Below the pieces are notes generated by a model. The model saw only the letters and a list, made by a program, of their open reading frames with translations. It made no database searches and was not told the DNA's origin. The position numbers were made by a program, and so were the translations under genes. Shown here piece by piece: positions 1 through 5,208 of a stretch of DNA of 5,471 bases (the stretch's first letter is position 1; each line of letters starts with the position of its first letter). The DNA lies in NCBI GenBank assembly GCA_903918595.1, contig CAIXFB010000211.1, forward strand, positions 1 to 5,471, written 5' to 3'. The DNA is from an uncultured Actinomycetes bacterium. GTDB lineage: Bacteria > Actinomycetota > Actinomycetes > S36-B12.

Positions 1-1757
1 CAGAATTCGAGGGCCTGTTCGAGTGAAAGATGCTTGTGGGGGATCAACGGAACAAGGATGTCTCCCGAGGACTGACGCATATTGGTCAGCTTCTTCTCCT
101 TGGTGGGGTTGACGTCCATGTCATCTTGACGCGAGTTCTCGCCGATGATCATGCCCTCGTAGACCTCTGTTCCCGGTCCGACGAACATCGTGCCGCGTTC
201 TTGCAGGTTCGCAAGGGCGAATCCAGTGGTGGGGCCAGTGCGGTCGGCAACGAGGGAGCCAGTGGGCCGCGTGCGCAGTTCACCGTGCCACGGCTCGTAA
301 CGATCGAATACGTGGTGCAGGAGGCCGGTGCCGCGGGTTTCGGTGAGGAACTCCGTGCGGAAGCCGATCAGGCCTCGTGCCGGAACCAGATATTCCATCC
401 GCACCCAACCGGTGCCGTGGTTGATCATCTGTTCCATGCGGCCTTTGCGCAGCGCCATGAGCTGTGTGACAACGCCGAGGTAGTCCTCAGGGATATCAAC
501 GGAAAGGCGTTCCATCGGCTCGCAGAGTTTGCCATCGATCGTGCGCGTGACGACCTGAGGCTTGCCCACGGTGAGCTCAAATCCCTCGCGCTTCATCATC
601 TCGACGAGGATTGCGAGCTGCAGTTCACCGCGGCCCTGCACCTCCCACGTGTCGGGGCGCTCGGTGGGGTTGACGCGGATCGAGACGTTACCGATCAGTT
701 CAGACTCAAGGCGCGCCTTGACCATGCTCGCGGTGAGCTTTGTGCCTCCGCTGCGCCCGGCGAGAGGTGAGGTGTTGATACCGATCGTCATAGAGATCGA
801 AGGTTCATCAACGGTGATGACGGGCAGCGCTACTGGGTTCTCGAGATCGGCAAGTGTCTCTCCGATGGTGATCTCCGGGATGCCAGCAACCGCGATGATG
901 TCGCCGGGGCCAGCGCTCTCGGCCGACACGCGCTCAAGCGCCTGGGTCATGAGCAGTTCAACAACCTTGACGCGTTCGGTGGTGCCATCAGCCTTCATCC
1001 AGGCAACCTGCTGGCCCTTACGAATCGTGCCTTCGTGGACACGGCACAACGCGAGGCGGCCGAGGTACGGCGAGGCGTCGAGGTTGGTGACGTGCGCCTG
1101 CAACGGGGCACCTTCGGTGTACGAGGGCGCCGGGATGGCGGTCATCAGGGTCTTGAACAGCGGCTCGAGGTTCTCCTCGTTCGGCATGCCACCATCAACG
1201 GGACGTTCAAGAGATGCACGACCGGCTTTTGCGCTCGTGTACACAATCGGAAAGTCAATCTGCTTCTCCGTTGCGTCGAGATCCAAGAAAAGTTCATATG
1301 TCTCATCGACCACAGCTGCGATACGGGCATCGGGGCGATCGACCTTGTTGATGACGAGCACAACCGGGAGGTTCTTCTGCAAGGCCTTGCGCAGTACGAA
1401 TCGCGTCTGCGGGAGCGGGCCCTCAGATGCGTCGACGAGGAGCACCACACCGTGCACCATTTCGAGGCCGCGCTCGACCTCACCACCGAAGTCAGCGTGA
1501 CCGGGGGTGTCGATGATGTTGAAGGTGACGCCACCCTCGATAGCACTGGGACCGACGTAGCGCACCGAGGTGTTCTTCGCGAGGATCGTGATGCCCTTTT
1601 CGCGCTCGAGGTCCATGGAGTCCATGACTCGGTCATTGACGTCTTGGTTCTCGCGGAAAGCACCGGACTGCCAGAGCATGGCGTCGACGAGCGTGGTCTT
1701 GCCATGGTCGACGTGGGCGATGATGGCGATATTGCGAAGATCGTTGCGTAAGGTCAC
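1..1757 (-). CDS. typA: Ribosome-associated translational GTPase TypA/BipA (3' end cut by window edge)
   Basis: TypA/BipA is an EF-G-like GTPase that binds the 70S ribosome and is linked in other bacteria to 50S assembly and to growth under cold or other stress. Reading the minus strand gives 585 codons with no stop. The GTPase domain (about 1-200) shows all the motifs: P-loop AHVDHGKT at 14-21, the switch I EREKGIT segment at 51-57, DTPGHADFGGEVER at 83-96, NKVD at 137-140 and SAK at 175-177. Next come an EF-Tu domain II-like barrel (about 215-305), an EF-G III-like domain (about 315-390), an EF-G C-terminal-like domain (about 410-490) and the TypA-specific C-terminal domain. The sequence leaves the window at LSLEQALEF, a segment near the family's C-terminus, so roughly 30-60 residues are missing. 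The GTG at 1757 is chosen because it gives the family's usual short lead (MTLRNDLRNIAI) before the P-loop. No Shine-Dalgarno precedes it. Family assignment is secure; the stress role is inferred from homologues. Confidence 0.97.
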   Translation of the reverse strand, partial: MTLRNDLRNIAIIAHVDHGKTTLVDAMLWQSGAFRENQDVNDRVMDSMDLEREKGITILAKNTSVRYVGPSAIEGGVTFNIIDTPGHADFGGEVERGLEMVHGVVLLVDASEGPLPQTRFVLRKALQKNLPVVLVINKVDRPDARIAAVVDETYELFLDLDATEKQIDFPIVYTSAKAGRASLERPVDGGMPNEENLEPLFKTLMTAIPAPSYTEGAPLQAHVTNLDASPYLGRLALCRVHEGTIRKGQQVAWMKADGTTERVKVVELLMTQALERVSAESAGPGDIIAVAGIPEITIGETLADLENPVALPVITVDEPSISMTIGINTSPLAGRSGGTKLTASMVKARLESELIGNVSIRVNPTERPDTWEVQGRGELQLAILVEMMKREGFELTVGKPQVVTRTIDGKLCEPMERLSVDIPEDYLGVVTQLMALRKGRMEQMINHGTGWVRMEYLVPARGLIGFRTEFLTETRGTGLLHHVFDRYEPWHGELRTRPTGSLVADRTGPTTGFALANLQERGTMFVGPGTEVYEGMIIGENSRQDDMDVNPTKEKKLTNMRQSSGDILVPLIPHKHLSLEQALEF

Positions 1758-1764
1758 TGGCCGG

Positions 1765-1770
1765 ACTCTA
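1765..1770 (-). promoter_or_regulatory. Candidate -10 element of a leaderless typA promoter
   Basis: The hexamer TAGAGT fits the actinobacterial TANNNT -10 consensus and lies 7 bases before the GTG start of typA. This would place the transcription start at or next to the start codon. No AGGAGG-like ribosome site is present in the gap. The -35 region (about 1788-1793) does not resemble TTGACA. Position and consensus are seen directly; promoter activity is inferred. Confidence 0.5.
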
Positions 1771-1837
1771 CGCGATTGAGCGGAATCCCCCTAAACGCGC
1801 TGAATTCCCCGCAAACGAGCCGGAACACCCAGCAAGT

Positions 1838-2077
1838 TCACGAGTCCCATGACACCTGCGTTGATCGCGCGTGCAGGTGCAAAGTGTCGAATTCACTGTA
1901 GAGACCAGACTCAGACCGAAAGGTGGCGATATCCCGGTCATCCTGGATCCTGCGTAACTCCCTACGGACCGCTCGAACGATGAGGTCCGTTTGACTCTCC
2001 GCTGCCCCGGCGCTGACGATGGCTTGGATTGACTCAGCAACATCGTCTGGGAGCCGGACTTCCACGCGAACTGTCAT
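1838..2077 (-). CDS. Small ribbon-helix-helix (CopG/antitoxin-like) DNA-binding protein, no partner toxin
   Basis: This 79-residue protein begins with a typical ribbon-helix-helix layout: a beta-strand with alternating side chains (TVRVEVRLPDD, 2-11), helix A (about 12-24), a short turn at AAES, and helix B (about 28-45, SQTDLIVRAVRREL). A charged linker and a C-terminal tail ending in WDS follow, in the manner of antitoxins whose tail binds a toxin. Such proteins dimerise, insert the paired strand into the DNA major groove and usually repress their own gene. The ATG at 2077 gives the correct family N-terminus. There is no toxin gene: only 80 bp separate the stop from typA on the 3' side, and the 5' neighbour is a 174-bp gap and then ychF. 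It may be a solitary antitoxin, the remnant of a pair, or an independent regulator. From memory, a vapBC pair also follows ychF in M. tuberculosis. The fold call is fairly firm; the function is unknown. Confidence 0.8.
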   Translation of the reverse strand: MTVRVEVRLPDDVAESIQAIVSAGAAESQTDLIVRAVRRELRRIQDDRDIATFRSESGLYSEFDTLHLHARSTQVSWDS

Positions 2078-2081
2078 GCAC

Positions 2082-2093
2082 GTGGTCTACCAC
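2082..2093. promoter_or_regulatory. Candidate operator dyad for the ribbon-helix-helix gene
   Basis: GTGGT-CT-ACCAC is a perfect 5-bp inverted repeat with a 2-base centre, ending 4 bases from the ATG of the ribbon-helix-helix gene. On the minus strand it contains the presumed -10 hexamer TAGACC (2084-2089). Small palindromes over the promoter are the usual autoregulatory targets of such proteins. The arms are short, so coincidence cannot be excluded. Confidence 0.4.
2084..2089 (-). promoter_or_regulatory. Weak candidate -10 element of the ribbon-helix-helix gene
   Basis: TAGACC lies 6 bases before the ATG, the same spacing as at ispH and xseA. It departs from TANNNT at the last base, which is C instead of T. 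No ribosome-binding site is present. It is the weakest of the six presumed leaderless promoters in the window. Confidence 0.3.
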
Positions 2094-2237
2094 AACCGAG
2101 TGACACTCTCGAGATTCCAGGCATTAGTCGAATGTGCGATCAAGATTGCGGCCTCATCGCCCAGGTTTCGCGGTCAAGGCGCTTCTTCACAGACGCTACT
2201 GACGGAGGGGGTATCTCGGGCATCTTCTGACAGCAGG

Positions 2238-2259
2238 ACGCTGACTTCTCGTCAGACGT
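2238..2259 (-). terminator. Weak hairpin at the 3' end of ychF, possible terminator
   Basis: ACGCTGAC (2238-2245) can pair with GTCAG and CGT (2251-2259, with A2256 bulged), giving an 8-bp stem and a 5-base loop. It overlaps the last ychF codons and the stop codon. No run of T follows on the minus strand, so this is not a classic intrinsic terminator; U-less hairpins have been proposed as terminators in actinobacteria. The remainder of the 174-bp gap (2078-2251) shows no gene, RNA gene or longer repeat that I can recognise. Confidence 0.22.
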
Positions 2260-3325
2260 TGAAGCGGAACTCGACGACGTCACCGTCGGCCATCACGTAG
2301 TCCTTACCTTCAATGCGCACCTTGCCCTTGGCCTTCGCTTCAGCCATTGAACCGAGTTCAACGAGATCGGCAAAGGAAACGACCTCCGCTTTGATGAAGC
2401 CCTTCTGAAAGTCAGTGTGAATCACACCAGCGGCCTCAGGAGCGGTCGCGCCCTTGCGAATCTCCCACGCGCGGGCTTCCTTTGGGCCGGCTGTCAGATA
2501 TGTCTGCAGGCCCAGGGTGACGAAACCAACTCGTGCAAGAGCATGCAACCCGGATTCGGATTGACCAACTGACTGCAACAACTCGAGCGCTTCTTCTTCG
2601 TCAAGTTCAACAAGTTCTGCTTCGAGTTTGGCATCAAGGAACACTGCTTCAGCCGGAGCTACCATCTCCCGCATGCGCGTCTTGAACGCTTCATCAGCAA
2701 GTTCAGATTCGTCAACATTGATCACATAGATGAACGGCTTAGCGGTGAGAAGGAACAGTTCCCGCAAGGGAGCTAGATCCATCCCAGATGCGAAAAGAGT
2801 TGTTCCTGCGTTGAGGTAACCCTGCGCTTCTTCGGCTGCCGCAAGGATCGGCGCACGAGTCTTGTCCGTGCGGGATTCTTTTTGCAGTCGCGGTATCGCC
2901 TTTTCAAGGGTCTGCATGTCGGCAAGAATCAGTTCAGTGTTTATGGTCTCCATGTCTTCTTCAGGGGAGACTTTGCCCTCCACATGCACAACATCGTCGT
3001 CAACAAATGCGCGCAGCACCTGGCAGATCGCATCGGACTCGCGGATGTTCGCCAAGAACTTGTTGCCGAGCCCCGCACCTTCCGAAGCACCCTTCACGAT
3101 GCCTGCGATGTCGACGAACGTGACGGACGCGGGGAGGATCTTTTGGGATCCGAAAATGCCAGCCAGGACATCGAGCCGCGGATCAGGAACACCCACCACT
3201 CCGGTGTTGGGTTCGATCGTTGCGAAGGGGTAGTTCGCCGCGAGAACGTCGTTCTTCGTCAGAGCGTTGAACATGGTCGACTTACCAACGTTAGGAAGTC
3301 CGACAATTCCGATAGTGAGAGCCAC
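2252..3325 (-). CDS. ychF: Redox- and ribosome-linked ATPase YchF (OLA1/Obg-like family)
   Basis: YchF is a universally conserved P-loop NTPase of the Obg group that prefers ATP, binds ribosomes and, in E. coli, dampens the oxidative stress response. The complete 357-residue protein is close to the usual family length. Visible motifs are G1 GLPNVGKS (9-16), the switch-like NYPFATIEPNTG (31-42), G3 DIAG (72-75) and NVDE (203-206) in place of the GTP-specific NKxD, in keeping with ATP use. His114 sits where a catalytic histidine has been proposed in E. coli YchF. A helical coiled-coil insertion (about 120-180) interrupts the G domain. A TGS domain ends the protein (about 275-357, with GPKEARAW and HTDFQKGFIKAE). 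The start is GTG at 3325, which gives the family N-terminus (MALTIGIVG). There is no Shine-Dalgarno. It is divergent from the DUF6542-like gene with 76 bp between starts. Confidence 0.97.
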   Translation of the reverse strand: MALTIGIVGLPNVGKSTMFNALTKNDVLAANYPFATIEPNTGVVGVPDPRLDVLAGIFGSQKILPASVTFVDIAGIVKGASEGAGLGNKFLANIRESDAICQVLRAFVDDDVVHVEGKVSPEEDMETINTELILADMQTLEKAIPRLQKESRTDKTRAPILAAAEEAQGYLNAGTTLFASGMDLAPLRELFLLTAKPFIYVINVDESELADEAFKTRMREMVAPAEAVFLDAKLEAELVELDEEEALELLQSVGQSESGLHALARVGFVTLGLQTYLTAGPKEARAWEIRKGATAPEAAGVIHTDFQKGFIKAEVVSFADLVELGSMAEAKAKGKVRIEGKDYVMADGDVVEFRFNV

Positions 3326-3333
3326 GACGGGCG

Positions 3334-3339
3334 AGCCTA
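3334..3339 (-). promoter_or_regulatory. Candidate -10 element of a leaderless ychF promoter
   Basis: TAGGCT matches TANNNT and lies 8 bases before the GTG start of ychF on the minus strand, with no ribosome-binding site between. The -35 position (about 3357-3362, TCACAC) is a poor match to TTGACA. The nearby TTGGCC (3342-3347) is too close to serve as a -35 element. Confidence 0.5.
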
Positions 3340-3388
3340 CGTGGCCAACGGCACCCGTGTGATGCCAGTCCCCCGCCGCACATCGCGG

Positions 3389-3394
3389 TAACGT
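3389..3394 (+). promoter_or_regulatory. Candidate -10 element of the DUF6542-like gene
   Basis: TAACGT matches TANNNT and lies 7 bases upstream of the GTG at 3402. It overlaps the alternative upstream GTG at 3393, which therefore would not be on the transcript if this is the promoter. No Shine-Dalgarno is seen before either GTG. The -35 position falls near 3366-3371 and shows no consensus. Confidence 0.5.
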
Positions 3395-3401
3395 GACCGT
3401 C

Positions 3402-4148
3402 GTGACGGATCAACCCGGCTCCCCCGGACCTGACGAGGCGGCACCTGTGCCACCTGAGGATCCGTATGCGGCGCTCTTTCGGCCAGAGCCCGAACCAGCA
3501 CCAGAGCCCGAACCGGAACCAGTTCTCGAGCTCGAACTTGCACCAGCACCAATGCCAGTGCCAGCAACCGGGCGCCTGTTTCGCAGCGTGGGCGCATCCG
3601 CCGTTGAAGGAGCTGTCCCAGCGATCAGCGCATCACAAGCCGGCAAACTCCGTTCGATGGTCCCTGCGAGTACACCCACTCCGCCGCCAGTCGTGATCGC
3701 GCCCGATTTTGCGCCACCCGCTGCCGCGGTTGCTTCGGTAGTGACCATTGATGGCCCATCGGAGGTTGCAGTGAAAGCACGAGGTCGAGGTTCGCTCACC
3801 GGAATGGGCGTCTACGCGGTAGTTCTCGGAGTAACTGTGGCGGTTGCCTTTGTCAACGTCACGCTGTTCGGCCCCGATGTCAACGCCATCACCGGAGTTG
3901 CACTGGCTGTGAGTTCGGTAATCGCTGCACTCTTAGTACGCAGGGCCGACGACGTCACTGCCATCATCGCGCCACCGCTCGCATTTGGTCTTGCCGCAAT
4001 TACCGCCGCGCAAATCGGCTTGACCACCACCACACTCGCTAACCGATTCATTACGGCGTTTTTTACCCTCGGCAACAACTGGTATTGGGTTATCGGTTCC
4101 ACGCTGGCCGCGATGGCGATCATTGCTGTGCGCAGGCGCAAGAGTTAG
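3402..4148 (+). CDS. Pro/Glu-rich four-helix membrane protein, probably DUF6542 family
   Basis: This 248-residue protein has no known function. Residues 1-130 are low-complexity and probably disordered, with acidic PE repeats at 28-40 and further Pro/Ala-rich stretches (48-54, 88-110). Residues 131-248 contain four hydrophobic segments (about 134-156, 162-179, 185-206, 228-243). RR at 180-181 and the RRRK tail (244-247) are consistent with both ends in the cytoplasm. The membrane part (ITGVALAVSSVIAALLVRR, then a DDVTAIIAPPLAFG segment) resembles the actinobacterial DUF6542 domain. Position supports this, because a protein of this kind sits between ychF and ispH in other actinobacteria (Rv1111c in M. 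tuberculosis, from memory). I chose GTG 3402 over the in-frame GTG 3393 because a TAACGT hexamer lies 7 bases upstream of 3402 and overlaps 3393; a 9-base near-repeat (CGTGACCGT, CGTGACGGA) creates the two starts. It is divergent from ychF and convergent with ispH. No signal peptide is evident. Confidence 0.85.
   Translation: MTDQPGSPGPDEAAPVPPEDPYAALFRPEPEPAPEPEPEPVLELELAPAPMPVPATGRLFRSVGASAVEGAVPAISASQAGKLRSMVPASTPTPPPVVIAPDFAPPAAAVASVVTIDGPSEVAVKARGRGSLTGMGVYAVVLGVTVAVAFVNVTLFGPDVNAITGVALAVSSVIAALLVRRADDVTAIIAPPLAFGLAAITAAQIGLTTTTLANRFITAFFTLGNNWYWVIGSTLAAMAIIAVRRRKS
3483..3518 (+). repeat. Two 18-bp tandem units encoding a Pro-Glu repeat
   Basis: Two adjacent 18-bp units (3483-3500 and 3501-3518) agree at 16 of 18 positions and encode PEPEPA and PEPEPE. 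They lie in the disordered N-terminal half of the membrane protein gene. The unit is a multiple of three, so copy-number change would keep the reading frame. Related Pro/Ala/Glu codons continue to about 3564 without strict periodicity. Confidence 0.7.
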
Positions 4149-4185
4149 TTCAAGGGCTAGTTCGTCGATCCCTAGATGTGATCCG

Positions 4186-5151
4186 CTACTTCGCGGCGTT
4201 TGCCGCCTTGATGTCTCGTCGCAATTCCGGTGGCAATGCAAAAATCAGAGTCTCTTGGGCGGTGGTGACAGTTTCGACGTCACAGAAATCTCGATCGCAG
4301 AGCCATTGCAAAACCTCATCGACCAGAATTTCCGGAACAGATGCCCCACTCGTGAGACCAACAATGTTGGCATTCTCGAACCATGCCTCATCGAGTTCAT
4401 CAGCTGAATCGACGCGGTAGGAAGCTCCTGCGCCAGCATCAAGTGCTACTTCAACAAGGCGCACCGAGTTCGAGGAATTACCCGATCCCACAACGATGAG
4501 CACATCGCACTTTGCCGCGATCTCCTTGACAGCACCTTGACGATTTTGGGTGGCGTAGCAAATGTCGTCACTCGGCGGTGCGATCAGGTTGGGAAAGCGC
4601 TCCTTGAGGGCGTCGACCGTCTGCATCGTTTCATCGACCGAGAGGGTGGTTTGGGAAAGCCAGATGACGCGATCAGGGTTGCTGATCTCCACGTCGAGTG
4701 CCGACGCTGGATCTTGCACCAAGGTGATCACCTCGGGGGCCTCCCCCATGGTTCCTTCGACTTCCTCGTGCCCTTCGTGGCCGATCAGCAAGATGTCGTA
4801 GCCCTCTGATGCGAATCGTCGGGCTTCGGCATGGACCTTGGTCACGAGGGGGCAGGTGGCATCGATGGTCTTCAAATTCCGTTCGGCAGATTCCTCATGT
4901 ACTGAGGGCGCCACACCGTGGGCACTGAAAACAACCGTGGCTCCCTCAGGAACCTCTTCCACCTCGTCCACGAAAATGGCGCCGCGCTCTTCAAGCTTGT
5001 GAACGACGTACTTGTTATGGACGATCTGCTTACGCACATAAACCGGCGGCCCGTAGAGATCAAGCGCCTTCTCGACCGTAACAACCGCACGGTCCACTCC
5101 AGCGCAATAACCGCGCGGAGCAGCGAGAAGCACTTTCTTTGCATCGGGCAT
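4186..5151 (-). CDS. ispH: 4-hydroxy-3-methylbut-2-enyl diphosphate reductase IspH (LytB)
   Basis: IspH is a cytoplasmic iron-sulfur enzyme that reductively dehydrates HMBPP to IPP and DMAPP, the last step of the MEP isoprenoid pathway. The 321-residue protein is full length. The three cluster-ligating cysteines are Cys16 (APRGYCAGV), Cys100 (DATCPLV) and Cys198 (DDICYATQNRQ). Substrate-binding residues are also visible: His45, His78 (SAHGV), His128 and Glu130 within GHEGHEEVEGTMG, the SQTT segment (166-169), GSGNSSNS (222-229) and SGAS (268-271). The ATG at 5151 gives the usual short lead before the first cysteine. It is preceded by a TACGAT hexamer and no ribosome-binding site. The gene is tail-to-tail with the DUF6542-like gene (37-bp gap, no obvious terminator) and divergent from xseA (57 bp between starts). 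Electron donors such as ferredoxin or flavodoxin are not encoded here. Confidence 0.98.
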   Translation of the reverse strand: MPDAKKVLLAAPRGYCAGVDRAVVTVEKALDLYGPPVYVRKQIVHNKYVVHKLEERGAIFVDEVEEVPEGATVVFSAHGVAPSVHEESAERNLKTIDATCPLVTKVHAEARRFASEGYDILLIGHEGHEEVEGTMGEAPEVITLVQDPASALDVEISNPDRVIWLSQTTLSVDETMQTVDALKERFPNLIAPPSDDICYATQNRQGAVKEIAAKCDVLIVVGSGNSSNSVRLVEVALDAGAGASYRVDSADELDEAWFENANIVGLTSGASVPEILVDEVLQWLCDRDFCDVETVTTAQETLIFALPPELRRDIKAANAAK

Positions 5152-5157
5152 GGGCCC

Positions 5158-5163
5158 ATCGTA
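5158..5163 (-). promoter_or_regulatory. Candidate -10 element of a leaderless ispH promoter
   Basis: TACGAT matches TANNNT on the minus strand, 6 bases before the ispH ATG. No Shine-Dalgarno is present. The -35 position (about 5181-5186) has no consensus match and nearly abuts the one expected for xseA on the other strand. A perfect 10-bp palindrome, ATGGGCCCAT (5150-5159), runs from the end of this hexamer into the start codon. Confidence 0.55.
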
Positions 5164-5196
5164 AGTGCACTCAACACCCTGCGCACCTAACGCCCA

Positions 5197-5202
5197 TACG
5201 CT
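5197..5202 (+). promoter_or_regulatory. Candidate -10 element of a leaderless xseA promoter
   Basis: TACGCT matches TANNNT and lies 6 bases before the xseA ATG at 5209, with no ribosome-binding site between. The -35 position (about 5174-5179) lacks consensus. Together with the ispH hexamer it forms a back-to-back promoter pair with only 33 bp between the two -10 elements. Confidence 0.55.
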
Positions 5203-5208
5203 GACTCC

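Noticed and set aside
30..1751. Long open frames on the plus strand (30-770, 562-1500, 1035-1751) and a minus-strand frame at 1145-1705
   Set aside because: They lie over typA in other frames or strands, and their translations are low-complexity Ser/Arg/Thr-rich or lack any family pattern. The typA frame carries all GTPase motifs without interruption.
1768..2043. A 91-codon minus-strand frame overlapping the ribbon-helix-helix gene
   Set aside because: It has no recognisable domain and its composition looks non-coding. The overlapping 79-codon frame has a clear ribbon-helix-helix start, and this frame runs over the presumed typA promoter. It is not a plausible toxin.
2192..2245. Short repeated GACGCT..GAC motifs in the ychF downstream gap
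   Set aside because: Only six bases repeat exactly and the spacing differs, so this is within what chance gives in GC-rich DNA.
2019..2300. A 93-codon plus-strand frame across the 174-bp gap
   Set aside because: It spans the ends of two genes on the other strand, has no start signal like the others in the window, and shows no protein family pattern.
3342..3347. TTGGCC as a -35 element for ychF
   Set aside because: Only three bases separate it from the TAGGCT hexamer, whereas 16-18 are needed.
2862..3391. Plus-strand frames over ychF (2862-3233 and 2882-3391)
   Set aside because: They are antisense shadows of ychF; the ychF frame has complete motifs from P-loop to TGS domain.
3410..3799. 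A 129-codon minus-strand frame opposite the DUF6542-like gene, and a 3337-3597 frame
   Set aside because: They mirror the Pro/Ala/Glu-rich repeats of the plus-strand gene and are low-complexity (Gly/Ser or Leu/Val/Arg) with no membrane or domain pattern of their own.
4200..4236. Inverted repeat TTGCCGCC / GGTGGCAA as a bidirectional terminator for the convergent genes
   Set aside because: The loop is 21 bases, the stem includes a wobble pair, it lies inside the ispH coding end, and no T-run follows on either strand.
4537..5190. Plus-strand frames over ispH (4537-4809, 4562-4801, 4918-5190)
   Set aside because: They are antisense shadows; ispH on the minus strand has all three cluster cysteines and substrate-binding motifs in one continuous frame.
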